Of a stretch of 44,856 nucleotides of DNA, positions 26,120 to 34,597 are shown piece after piece; position 1 is the first letter of the stretch; every line of letters starts with the position of its first letter. The notes beneath the pieces were generated by a model. It was not told where the DNA came from. It did not search any database and saw only the letters and a program-made list of their open reading frames with translations. The DNA comes from Pseudomonadota bacterium (lineage in GTDB: Bacteria; Pseudomonadota; Gammaproteobacteria; Pseudomonadales; Azotimanducaceae). The stretch lies in NCBI GenBank assembly GCA_022571415.1, contig JACZXW010000009.1, forward strand, positions 1 to 44,856. Reading direction: 5' to 3'. A program made the position numbers and the translations under genes.

Positions 26120-26737
26120 TCAGTTACCCGGACAGGGATGCTCAGGTTTGCCTGGGTCGCAGAGCGATATGTTGCGAATGTAACTGGACCATTCCGCTAC
26201 TTCTGCTTTTGCAAATTCCGGCTTATCAACATCAAATGGTTCGATTCGTTTCAGGATCCTGATGAGATAAAAATAATCGTTACCAGCAATGGCCTTAATC
26301 ATCTTTACCTCTCCCTTTTTTACCAGAGTGTTTTCACCACACAAGAATAATCTTACGGAGGCCGGGAAGTTGTTTTCCAATCCAGAGAATAGGTTGAAAT
26401 GTTGCACGAATCTGCAATTTTTCTGATCAAGGTCTGCTTCAGCCAACAGGACTTGAATTGGATCGGAATCAACAAGCACCCTTGAGGACTCAAAGGACAG
26501 TTTGGTAGTCCACTCGAAAGCTGTTTCCTGTGGCGGAACGAAATCAGATAATCGGGCAGAGGGATTGTTTAACTGATAAATCAGCTTCCAGTCATCGGGC
26601 GGTTTCGCCAGCAATTGTTCGGAGGACTCTTGTGCAGGTACTAGATTATTTGCCGGATAGTTAGCGCAGGTAGCCACCGACAGGGTCATGGTGGATATGA
26701 AGATGATTCGAAAAGGAATTTCCCTAGAAAAAATCAT
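26120..26737 (-). CDS. Hypothetical exported protein
   Basis: About 205 residues, which I do not recognise. The N-terminus (IPFRIIFISTMTLSVATCANYP) looks like a signal peptide. It has a Cys at the right place for lipidation, but Thr at position -1 makes a lipoprotein assignment doubtful. The mature part is mostly polar, with four more Cys (KNCRF, LFLCGEN, ISLCDPG, EHPCPG) that could form two disulfides. I start at ATG 26737 (MIFSREI) rather than 26752. The start overlaps the end of the TerB-like gene by 14 bases, so the two are probably coupled. Confidence 0.65.
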   Translation of the reverse strand: MIFSREIPFRIIFISTMTLSVATCANYPANNLVPAQESSEQLLAKPPDDWKLIYQLNNPSARLSDFVPPQETAFEWTTKLSFESSRVLVDSDPIQVLLAEADLDQKNCRFVQHFNLFSGLENNFPASVRLFLCGENTLVKKGEVKMIKAIAGNDYFYLIRILKRIEPFDVDKPEFAKAEVAEWSSYIRNISLCDPGKPEHPCPGN

Positions 26738-27113
26738 TGGCCTCCCGTTCAAGTGCGATTAGTCGGCGAACCCAGTTATCAATTAGTACAAATTCGGTGT
26801 CCGAGATTTCGAATGCATTACAAAGGACATTCAAAAAGCTTCGCTCTTCAATTTCAAATGCCCCGTCAGCGTAGTTCAATCGAATAAGGGATATTACGAC
26901 GATGGTTCTTGATCTCTTGGTGTCAAACACATCTTGGGTTCCGGCGACATCAAGATAATCCGGCTCAAATTCAATGCGTAGCGCCATCTCGCGTCGCATA
27001 TCTTCCATCATGATCTGCTCACCGACGCTAAGTTCGCCATCGGAAACGACGATGGTGTGTGCAAGACAAAAAAACGCTTCTTTTTGCTGTTCAGTCAGGG
27101 AGGATAGGAACAT
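26724..27113 (-). CDS. TerB-like protein
   Basis: A helical protein of 129 residues with two acidic motifs typical of the TerB/DjlA fold: VVSDGELSVGEQIMMEDM near residues 22-39 and LNYADGAFEIEERSFL near 85-100. TerB domains are thought to bind metal and occur in tellurite and stress-response systems. Here no ter operon is nearby; instead the gene abuts the protease gene with no gap and overlaps the next exported protein. No signal peptide or membrane segment is seen. Cellular role unknown. Confidence 0.65.
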   Translation of the reverse strand: MFLSSLTEQQKEAFFCLAHTIVVSDGELSVGEQIMMEDMRREMALRIEFEPDYLDVAGTQDVFDTKRSRTIVVISLIRLNYADGAFEIEERSFLNVLCNAFEISDTEFVLIDNWVRRLIALEREANDFF

Positions 27114-28211
27114 TTATTCCGGCGAACCCAGCGTCACCTCATAGTTATGGATCTTTTCGTTTTTGAGAGTTGTCACCTTCACTCTGTCGCCTGGTTCGTG
27201 CAGCTCTAACAAAGATAACAAGGTGTCTTCATTTGTTACAGGCTCGTCGTCAATGGCGATAATGACATCGCCAAGATGAATACTACCCCGCCTGTCCTCC
27301 CGTACACCTATCATCCCCGCTCTTTCAGCGGGTAGGTTTTTCTTTACCGATAGGATGGCGACCCCTTTAATCCTGAGACGCGCAGCCCAGTAGTCTGTCA
27401 GGGTCAGGGTCTCGATACCGAGTACGGGTCTGTACAGACGACCGTAATTCAGAAGCTGAGGAACAATGAGCTTTACCGTGTTGACAGGGATGGCAAAACC
27501 GATTCCTGCGCTGGCGCCAGACGGGCTGAATATAGCAGTGTTAACCCCTACCAGCCGACCCATTGAGTCGAGGAGAGGCCCGCCGGAGTTGCCAGGATTA
27601 ATTGCCGCGTCAGTTTGAATGACATTTTTGATAGTGCGATTGCTCATCGACTTTATCTCGCGCCCGAGGGCACTAACGACACCCACAGTCAAAGTGGTAT
27701 CCAGCGCGAAGGGATTACCGATTGCCAGAACTTTCCTGCCAACAGAAAGTGAATTTGAATCACCCAGAACTATCGCTTTGAGTTTTTCTCCAGGTGCGTC
27801 GATGCGCAACAGTGCGATGTCCTTTTCAGGAGAGACGCCGACTATCTCGGCGTCGTAACTGTTACCGGACTGCAGGGTGATGGTAATTTTGTTGGCCTGA
27901 TAAACGACATGGTAGTTGGTGACGATAAGCCCATCTTCGTCCCAGATGAAACCTGTGCCGCTGCCCTTGGGTATTTCCATAACGTTGAGTGAAAACAGTT
28001 GACGGCGAAATTGTGTATTGGTCACAAAGACGACGGAGGGGCTGACATTGCTGAATACTGCAATGTTGTTGCTTTCATCATCGGTGAGGAAGGGTTGCTC
28101 ACGAGAGTCTGTTTCCGGAGGAGGGGTGCTTTCGTCCTTCTGGCTTGTAGCCAGGACTACGGCTCCCACGGCTGCCATAAAAATTGCAGCTGCCAGCCAT
28201 TTGTATTTCAT
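27114..28211 (-). CDS. DegQ/HtrA-type periplasmic serine protease with one PDZ domain
   Basis: A trypsin-like protease of 365 residues. An N-terminal hydrophobic segment (WLAAAIFMAAVGAVVLA) directs export or anchors it. The catalytic triad is visible: His in VTNYHVVY, Asp in EKDIALLR and Ser in NPGNSGGPLL. One PDZ domain follows (residues of about 265-365, GDVIIAIDDEPVTNEDTLL). One PDZ makes it DegS-like in layout. I start at ATG 28211, which has GAGG at five bases; a GTG at 28217 overlaps that site. It probably degrades or senses misfolded envelope proteins. It lies between tolC-like and TerB-like genes. Confidence 0.9.
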   Translation of the reverse strand: MKYKWLAAAIFMAAVGAVVLATSQKDESTPPPETDSREQPFLTDDESNNIAVFSNVSPSVVFVTNTQFRRQLFSLNVMEIPKGSGTGFIWDEDGLIVTNYHVVYQANKITITLQSGNSYDAEIVGVSPEKDIALLRIDAPGEKLKAIVLGDSNSLSVGRKVLAIGNPFALDTTLTVGVVSALGREIKSMSNRTIKNVIQTDAAINPGNSGGPLLDSMGRLVGVNTAIFSPSGASAGIGFAIPVNTVKLIVPQLLNYGRLYRPVLGIETLTLTDYWAARLRIKGVAILSVKKNLPAERAGMIGVREDRRGSIHLGDVIIAIDDEPVTNEDTLLSLLELHEPGDRVKVTTLKNEKIHNYEVTLGSPE

Positions 28212-28264
28212 TGTCACCTCTCCAACCCGAGTTTTATTCTCTATGGCAGTTTAATTGTACCCGG

Positions 28265-29695
28265 TTATCTCGTGGTTGGGGTTATTCTGCTGATGGTGTT
28301 TTCCCCTTGTGTGAAATTGTTTAGGTCGTAAATGTCATCAGGACTAAGAGCGCCAACAAGTTGTTTGAGACTGAAGGTGTCCTTGATATATTGATACCGT
28401 GCGCTTGCATATTGGAATTGTGAAAGATACAAACGTTGTTGTGCCAGCAGTACATCAACGATATTCCGGGTGCCGACCTCGTAGCCAGTCTGTGTGGCGT
28501 CCAGAGCGCTCTGGCTGGATTCTATGCCGCGCAATCGGGCATTTACGCGGGCAACATCCGTATTTATCGCGGTGTAGAGGCTCTTGGTTCTTTCCACAAT
28601 CGTGCGCTGGGCCAAGTCGAAATTTTTCTGGGCTTGTTCCAGTTGGTAGCCTGATTGTCTGACCGCGGAACTCGTTCCGCCACCGGCATAGATCGGGATA
28701 TTCATCTGCAGGGCCAAAGATCTGGTGTCAATTTTGGAACCGAAAAAGCCGCCTCCGCCAAAAACGCTGTGGGTCCAGGACACCTGTGCGTCGACCGTGG
28801 GCAGATGACCTGCTTTCGAGATCTTGATCTGTCGCCGGGCTGCGTTCACGACCTCCCGTGCGACAAGCAGAGAATAGTTATGTTGCAGAGCAGCCTGCAC
28901 CCAGGCGTCCTCGTTCATGGGATCTGGCGGTTTTACCGGGAAATCTCTGGATAGAGCAAGAACTGAATTGATGTTTTCACCGGTCAAGCGCAACAATGGC
29001 TCGAAGCTGATGGATTGTGCGCCCTCGGCTTCGATGACATTTACGGTGGCAGCGTCATATGCGGCGATTGATTCGAGGACATCTGTTATGGCGACCAGGC
29101 CGACATCAAACCGTTGTTGAACCTGCTCAAGCTCTCGCCCTACGGCCTCACGTTCTGCGTTCGACGCGCTTAGTGCATCCTGCCGTTCCAGAATATCGAG
29201 ATAACTTGTCGCCACCCGAATGATGAGATCCTGCTGGTCAGAGGCAAATTGTGCGCGCGCCTGGGCCTTGATATTTTTTGACCGCTGGAATTGGTACCAG
29301 CGATCCAGCCTGAATAGTGGCTGACTGAGCACTGCTCGCCACACATGGGTGTTGAATCTTTCGGTTGGACTGTTCCCAGGGACAGGAATCTGGTTGCCAA
29401 AAGTAGGGCTGGTGGGGTCGAAATCAAATTCAGTCTGGGGTATCGGTGCTCGCCTGCGTTCGTCAGATGTGCTCCCGCTCACCGAAACGGACGGCAAGAT
29501 GCCCGCTTTTGCCCGGTTGACTCCCTCCGCCTGTGACAGATATAAGGCTTTGGCAGCGCCGAGCTGCGGATCGTTGCGTACTGCCTGGTCGTAGATATCG
29601 CTAAGATCAACGGCGTTAACAGGAAGGCACGAAATCAGGAACAAAAATCCCAGGAAACGGGCATTGATAGAAGGTCTGAAGAGGTTTGCCGCCAT
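28265..29695 (-). CDS. tolC: TolC-family outer membrane efflux protein
   Basis: An outer-membrane channel of 476 residues with a signal peptide (FLGFLFLISCLPVNA) and the family start LSDIYDQAVRNDPQL. The two structural repeats are visible, with paired helices (SKNIKAQARAQFASDQQDLI; VVNAARRQIKISKAGHLP) and the second-repeat ending YQYIKDTFSLKQLVGALSPDDI. It would export drugs or proteins together with an inner-membrane partner not present in this window. AAGGAAA precedes the ATG. It starts the run tolC, protease, TerB-like, exported protein. Confidence 0.9.
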   Translation of the reverse strand: MAANLFRPSINARFLGFLFLISCLPVNAVDLSDIYDQAVRNDPQLGAAKALYLSQAEGVNRAKAGILPSVSVSGSTSDERRRAPIPQTEFDFDPTSPTFGNQIPVPGNSPTERFNTHVWRAVLSQPLFRLDRWYQFQRSKNIKAQARAQFASDQQDLIIRVATSYLDILERQDALSASNAEREAVGRELEQVQQRFDVGLVAITDVLESIAAYDAATVNVIEAEGAQSISFEPLLRLTGENINSVLALSRDFPVKPPDPMNEDAWVQAALQHNYSLLVAREVVNAARRQIKISKAGHLPTVDAQVSWTHSVFGGGGFFGSKIDTRSLALQMNIPIYAGGGTSSAVRQSGYQLEQAQKNFDLAQRTIVERTKSLYTAINTDVARVNARLRGIESSQSALDATQTGYEVGTRNIVDVLLAQQRLYLSQFQYASARYQYIKDTFSLKQLVGALSPDDIYDLNNFTQGENTISRITPTTR

Positions 29696-29859
29696 ATTGG
29701 TTTCCTTTACAACTCATAATCGGAGTATCGGGCTGCGTAGCATACTGATAGAGCCCTTTTGTTGCTAGTCGCGCGCGATACTACGGTACCTGTGTGCGAT
29801 GAATTGTTAGACGCGAGAATCCCAGGACCGGTTTAGCCCTGGTCTCTGCTCCCGCGGAA

Positions 29860-31254
29860 TCAGCCGAATACGTTAATCCTGGGAGGTGGAAAGGTGCCAA
29901 GCTTTGATTGTAGCCAGGCGGCTAACGCGAGGCAGTGATCTTCGCGGAAGGGGCGACTTAGAATCTGTATTCCGATGGGCAGACCTGTCCCACTGGTGCC
30001 AGCGCGAATCACTGTGGCGGGCCAGCCGGTAAGATTATAAGCACTGGTATAGGTGTAGGCGTCCATATCTTCCTTCTCACCATGTTTTATGGCGGTATGC
30101 GCATTGACCGGGCTGATGAGAATGTCGAAATCATTGAAATATCCCAGCATGGAACTCTGGTAGTTTTGCCATAGGTTCAGCACCTGGGCGAACTCGGTTG
30201 CAGACAGTTCGCTTGGCGGTCGTTTCATGTGCCTGAGGATTGTCGGTGAAGGTGTTTGCGTGCGGCAATCTTCAAGCAAGACGTTTAACATTTCTCCAGA
30301 GTCTGCTGAAAATACCCGTGCCATGATAAATCCGGCCATCTCCAGGCCGCCTGGCCTGGCCTCGTGTGCGACCAGGTTGTGATCCTTGAGTAGATCAAGG
30401 ACGTTCTTGATTGTCTGGACTATCTCGGTTGCGGGCGTGCTGATCCCGTTATCAGTGTGATAGCCGATCCTCAACCTGGTGATATCCACCTGCTCAGGAT
30501 CATGCCATGGGGCATCTACCGCATGGGGGTCGAGCAGGTCAGGGCCGGAGATGATTTTCAGAATGAAAGAAAGATCTTCTACGTATCTCGCCATAGGACC
30601 TGGCTGTGAAAGTGGCGAGATCAACCCGGTGCTGGGTAGTGCATTACCGGTACAGGGAACACGGCCGGTTGTAGGCTTGATGCCTGCTATACCGCTGAAG
30701 TGACTGGGCAATCGAATACTGCCACCGGTATCCGTTCCAATATCCAGTGGCGATGCACCCGCTGCGATAATTGACGCCGCACCTCCGCTGCTGCCACCTG
30801 GCGTTAGACCCGGGTCGAACGGATTGTTAGTTTTGCCATAGACAAGGTTGTCAGTCTGGAAAGAAAGTGTGAATTCGGGTGTATTTGTTTTGCCCATCAG
30901 GATGGCACCCTGGTTGCGCAGGCGTTCGACGCAGGTGGCGTCGCGGCCAGGTGTAAATTCCTTTCGCCCGAGGGTGCCCCAGGTCGTGATCGCATCAATG
31001 GTATCGAGGCTGTCTTTAATGGTCACTGGAACGCCGTGAAGGGCTCCATGGGAATGGCCGTTTTTCAGGTCTGCATCTGCCTTGTCGGCATGTTTTAATG
31101 CTGGTTCTGCAGTCGAGTACACCACCGCGTTCAGTTCGCTGTTAACCCGTTCGATTCTATCCAGGAATGCGGTAACGATTTCTTTCGATGTCACCCTGCC
31201 ATTGGCGATGGAGCCTGCGATGGTAACGAGCGAACTGTTCAGGAGTTCATCCAT
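29860..31254 (-). CDS. Amidase (amidase-signature family)
   Basis: A 464-residue amidase-signature enzyme. The Ser-cisSer-Lys triad is visible: Lys in PVTIKDSLDT, then the Gly/Ser-rich segment PGGSSGGAASIIAAG with the cis-Ser, and the nucleophile in IGTDTGGSIRLPSHFSG. The C-terminus has the usual NLTGWPATVIRAG. It hydrolyses an amide; the substrate is not evident. It is not clearly GatA, because gatB and gatC are absent. It starts 9 bases after the ileS stop and is probably on the ileS transcript. The 163 bases downstream toward tolC hold nothing I can name. Confidence 0.9.
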   Translation of the reverse strand: MDELLNSSLVTIAGSIANGRVTSKEIVTAFLDRIERVNSELNAVVYSTAEPALKHADKADADLKNGHSHGALHGVPVTIKDSLDTIDAITTWGTLGRKEFTPGRDATCVERLRNQGAILMGKTNTPEFTLSFQTDNLVYGKTNNPFDPGLTPGGSSGGAASIIAAGASPLDIGTDTGGSIRLPSHFSGIAGIKPTTGRVPCTGNALPSTGLISPLSQPGPMARYVEDLSFILKIISGPDLLDPHAVDAPWHDPEQVDITRLRIGYHTDNGISTPATEIVQTIKNVLDLLKDHNLVAHEARPGGLEMAGFIMARVFSADSGEMLNVLLEDCRTQTPSPTILRHMKRPPSELSATEFAQVLNLWQNYQSSMLGYFNDFDILISPVNAHTAIKHGEKEDMDAYTYTSAYNLTGWPATVIRAGTSGTGLPIGIQILSRPFREDHCLALAAWLQSKLGTFPPPRINVFG

Positions 31255-31263
31255 GTGTGAATC

Positions 31264-34200
31264 CTACTCTGCTTCGCCTTCTTCACCAATACGTTCGATT
31301 GACATACTGAGTTTGTGTGCATCGATCTCGAACGAAAGAGGCAGGTCATCGATTTCAGATTCTTTGATTTCAATGGTGAGGGTCTCGTTCATGATGTGGG
31401 AACGATGCTGGCGGATCGCGAGTAGGAGTTCGTTCGATGCGTTAATGTGGATTCGAATTCTGTCGGAAACATTAAACCCGGCGTCTTTTCTTGATTTTTG
31501 GATCCTGCTGACGACTTCTCTCGCCAACCCTTCGCGGATGAGTTCTTCGGTCAGATTGCAATCCAGGTCGATCGAAACGTATCGATCAGACAGCGCATTA
31601 CCTCCCTCCCGTGCTTTCCTGAAAACAAGGATATCTTCGGAATCCAGTTGTTCACCATCGATTTCCATCCTGCCCAGTTCCAGAAATTTGTTGATGCTCT
31701 GAGCATCCAGGGTTTCGATCTTTTGTTTAAAACCTTTAAACCGTTTTCCGAATCTCTTGCCTAACACAGGAGAGTTGGGTTTGGCATAAAGGGTGATGTA
31801 CTTGTCTTCATCTGTCGAGTATTCAACTGTTTTAACGTTAAGCTCCGTCTTGATGTAGCTGTCAAGTCTGCCGATTTCTTCCAGTAATTGTGTATCTTTG
31901 TGAATGACGGTTAAGCGTGATAACGGAAATTTTGTTTTTACTTTTTCCTGGTTGCGCTTTTGGCGACCCAGAAGAACGATGTGCTGCATGCGCGTAACCG
32001 CGCGTTCCAGCAGGGGTTTGATTCGATGGTTGTCCGCTTCAGGATAGCGACACAAATGTACAGACTCGGGTAACTCGACTTCGCCGAATGCCCGCAGTTC
32101 CTGGTAGATGGTTTCGCTGAGAAAAGGCGCGAAAGGTGCCATGCTTAAGCTCAGTTCATAAATGGTGGTGTAGAGGGTTGAGTAGGCGCTTATCTTGTCC
32201 TGGGTCATTTCTTCCACCCAGAATCGGGAGCGGTTCAGGCGAATATACCAGTTGGTCAGGTCCTCGATAAACAGGAACAGGGAAGGCACCACGTTATAGA
32301 GGTGGTACTTTTCCATTTCTTCTGCGATGTTAACTTTGAGCGACTGCAGGCGGGACAGGATCCATTGATCCATGATATTTTCAGATTCTATTTGTTCGTT
32401 AGACGGGCTCCACTGATCAATAACGGCGTAGGTATTCAGAAACTTGAACGCGTTCAGCCACGGGAGCAGGGCTCTGCGGACCATGTCTTTAACGCCGCTA
32501 TCTAAAAACCGCTGTTCCTCGGCGCGCACAAGGCCTGAATTTATCAGGTATAGCCTTAGCGCATCGGCGCCGTAGGTTTCCATCAATTCGTCTGGAGGCG
32601 TGTAGTTGCGCAGTCGTTTGGACATTTTCTTGCCATCTTTCGCCAAGACAAGTCCGTTCACGATGACATTCTTGAATGGGTGTTTGCCAAACAAGGCCGT
32701 GCCAAGAACGATCAGGGTATAAAACCATCCCCGTGTCTGATCGAGCCCCTCTGCGATAAACTCAGCCGGAAATCCATGGTCAAATACAGTCTGGTTTTCA
32801 AAAGGATAGTGTATCTGCGCATACGGCATCGCACCGGATTCGAACCAGCAGTCAAGCACTTCTTCGATGCGGCGATAAGTACCTTCTTCGCCGTCGAGCG
32901 TAAATGTCAAAGGATCAACATATTCTCGATGCAGGTCCTCTACCAGGATGCCCGTGTATTGTTCCAGTTCCTCAATCGAGCCGATGCAAATCTGGTTGCC
33001 TGTGACATCGTTGATCCAGATAGGTAATGGCGTGCCCCAGTACCGATTCCTGGAAATTGCCCAGTCGATGGCGCCCTCCAGCCAGTTACCCATGCGCCCG
33101 GATTTTATGTGCGAAGGAACCCAGTTAATTTCCTGGTTAGCCTTAACCAGGTCATCGCGCATCTGTTCGACCTTTACATACCAGGAATCGATGGCCCGGT
33201 AGATGATGGGGGTATCTGATCTCGGACAGAAAGGATAACTGTGCTCAATGACATCCTGGATATAGAGGTTTCCAGCCTCTTTCAGATACCGAATGATATA
33301 TTTATCCGCATCTTTTACATGCATTCCAGCGAAGTCCGTTACCGTGTCATCAAATTTCCCACTCATATCGATTGGGCAAACCATTGCTGCAATGTTGGCG
33401 TTTTTCAGGATACGGGAATCATCCTCACCGAAAGCAGGCGCCTGATGGACTATACCTGTGCCACTTTCTGTCGTTACGTAGTCGTCCGAGACGATGCAGA
33501 ACGCACCTTCTTTCTTCAAATCGGCAAAGTAGGGGAAAAGAGGCTGGTATGTCCGGCCCACAAGCGTTGATCCCTTGAATTCATCAATAACTTCCAGGTC
33601 CTTTCCCTTGCCCAGATCGTCCAGGCGCGCGCTTGCAACGATGATGTATTTCTTTACTTCCTTGTCGTAAATCGTTACATAGTCAATATCATCGCCGACA
33701 CACAAGGCAAGATTGGAAGGCAAGGTCCAGGGAGTTGTGGTCCAGGCTGCAATCCAAAGCCCCTGTTCATCATCATTTAACCTGAACAATACAGTGATGG
33801 CAGGATCCTGGACATCCTGGTAGGTTGACGCAATTTCAAAATTGGATAACACCGTGCCGAGGGCTGTAGAAAAAGGCATGACTTTTACGCCGCGATAAAT
33901 TAAACCTTTATCCCAGAGTTGTTTCACTACCCACCAGACGGATTCCATGTACCAGGGTTCCATCGTCTTGTAGTCATTTTTAAAATCCACCCAGCGACCG
34001 ATTCGGGTGATCGTCTTCTCCCATTCAGCGGTGTATCGCTGAACGATACCCCGACACTCGTCGTTGTAGCCCTTGATGCCTATTTTCTTCACAGCTTCCT
34101 GCGACGACATGCCCAGTTTTTTATCTATTTCATGCTCGATGGGCAGCCCGTGACAATCCCAGCCGAAGCGGCGCTGCACAAAGCGACCTTTCATGGTGAA

Positions 34201-34422
34201 GTATCTGGGGACGACGTCCTTGATGGTGGAGGCGACCAGGTGGCCATGGTGCGGCAGGCCCGTCGCAAAGGGTGGCCCATCATAGAAAACATAAGGGGTG
34301 GAATTGTTTGTCTGCTGCAGGCTTTTTTGGAAAATAGCAGACGATTCCCAGAAGTCGAGCACAACATGCTCCGCTTCCAAAAATGAAAAAGTATCACTTC
34401 CTGGTTTGGCGTTACTTGCCAC
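31264..34422 (-). CDS. ileS: Isoleucyl-tRNA synthetase, type 2 (eukaryote-like)
   Basis: Full-length class I synthetase (1052 residues) that charges tRNA-Ile. The nucleotide-binding motif is GLPHHGHLV near residue 55 and the KMSKR motif is DGKKMSKRLRNY. An editing domain lies between (WTTTPWTLPSN, SGTGIVHQAPAFGEDD). These sequences and the C-terminal domain, without the IleRS1 zinc finger, mark the type-2 enzyme, a group often tolerant of mupirocin. The start is GTG 34422. The usual proteobacterial neighbour lspA is absent. Upstream lie an Ile-codon leader and a terminator at 34451-34597, suggesting control by transcription attenuation. Confidence 0.95.
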   Translation of the reverse strand: MASNAKPGSDTFSFLEAEHVVLDFWESSAIFQKSLQQTNNSTPYVFYDGPPFATGLPHHGHLVASTIKDVVPRYFTMKGRFVQRRFGWDCHGLPIEHEIDKKLGMSSQEAVKKIGIKGYNDECRGIVQRYTAEWEKTITRIGRWVDFKNDYKTMEPWYMESVWWVVKQLWDKGLIYRGVKVMPFSTALGTVLSNFEIASTYQDVQDPAITVLFRLNDDEQGLWIAAWTTTPWTLPSNLALCVGDDIDYVTIYDKEVKKYIIVASARLDDLGKGKDLEVIDEFKGSTLVGRTYQPLFPYFADLKKEGAFCIVSDDYVTTESGTGIVHQAPAFGEDDSRILKNANIAAMVCPIDMSGKFDDTVTDFAGMHVKDADKYIIRYLKEAGNLYIQDVIEHSYPFCPRSDTPIIYRAIDSWYVKVEQMRDDLVKANQEINWVPSHIKSGRMGNWLEGAIDWAISRNRYWGTPLPIWINDVTGNQICIGSIEELEQYTGILVEDLHREYVDPLTFTLDGEEGTYRRIEEVLDCWFESGAMPYAQIHYPFENQTVFDHGFPAEFIAEGLDQTRGWFYTLIVLGTALFGKHPFKNVIVNGLVLAKDGKKMSKRLRNYTPPDELMETYGADALRLYLINSGLVRAEEQRFLDSGVKDMVRRALLPWLNAFKFLNTYAVIDQWSPSNEQIESENIMDQWILSRLQSLKVNIAEEMEKYHLYNVVPSLFLFIEDLTNWYIRLNRSRFWVEEMTQDKISAYSTLYTTIYELSLSMAPFAPFLSETIYQELRAFGEVELPESVHLCRYPEADNHRIKPLLERAVTRMQHIVLLGRQKRNQEKVKTKFPLSRLTVIHKDTQLLEEIGRLDSYIKTELNVKTVEYSTDEDKYITLYAKPNSPVLGKRFGKRFKGFKQKIETLDAQSINKFLELGRMEIDGEQLDSEDILVFRKAREGGNALSDRYVSIDLDCNLTEELIREGLAREVVSRIQKSRKDAGFNVSDRIRIHINASNELLLAIRQHRSHIMNETLTIEIKESEIDDLPLSFEIDAHKLSMSIERIGEEGEAE

Positions 34423-34450
34423 ACTAGGTCCCGTTATGAATTAAAGGTGC

Positions 34451-34479
34451 AAAAAAAACCCGCCGATTCCGGCGGGCTT
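34451..34479 (-). terminator. Intrinsic terminator (probable attenuator) before ileS
   Basis: On the minus strand CCCGCCG, a 4-base loop and CGGCGGG (34459-34476) are followed by eight T (34451-34458); the stem can be extended at its base by AAG pairing with the T run. It lies 29 bases before the ileS GTG and 115 bases after the prs stop. It is far stronger than anything needed between co-directional genes, and ileS has no room for its own promoter after it. That fits an attenuator that must be overcome for ileS expression. Confidence 0.88.
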
Positions 34480-34500
34480 GTCGATCTTGTCATGCAAGCA

Positions 34501-34548
34501 TTAACCAACCAGTCGGCAGTGAATAATGCGAATAATTGGCAGATGCAT
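34501..34548 (-). CDS. Ile-rich leader peptide of the ileS attenuator
   Basis: A 15-codon frame, MHLPIIRIIHCRLVG, followed by TAA. Four of the 15 codons are Ile (all ATT), in two adjacent pairs around one Arg codon. It lies between a promoter-like sequence and the strong terminator, and its stop codon is about 22 bases before the terminator stem. A weak GGA site lies 10 bases before the ATG. The Ile codons include GCATTA (plus 34524-34529), which can pair with TAATGC over the stop codon (plus 34498-34503). A ribosome stalled for lack of Ile-tRNA would break that pairing. This is the classic leader-peptide layout; function is inferred. Confidence 0.7.
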   Translation of the reverse strand: MHLPIIRIIHCRLVG

Positions 34549-34569
34549 GTTGCTAAGTTCCATAAGGCA

Positions 34570-34597
34570 AGGATAGACATATCCAGGTGCTTGTCAA
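34570..34597 (-). promoter_or_regulatory. Candidate promoter for the ileS leader
   Basis: Minus strand: a perfect -35 TTGACA (34592-34597) overlaps the prs stop codon, followed by a 16-base spacer and TATCCT (34570-34575, four of six consensus bases). Transcription would start near 34563, leaving about 15 bases before the leader-peptide ATG at 34548. Confidence 0.55.

Noticed and set aside
29696-29859. Search for a tRNA or small RNA between the amidase and tolC
   Set aside because: No TψC-like GGTTCGA segment or cloverleaf was seen and no strong hairpin with a T run is present.
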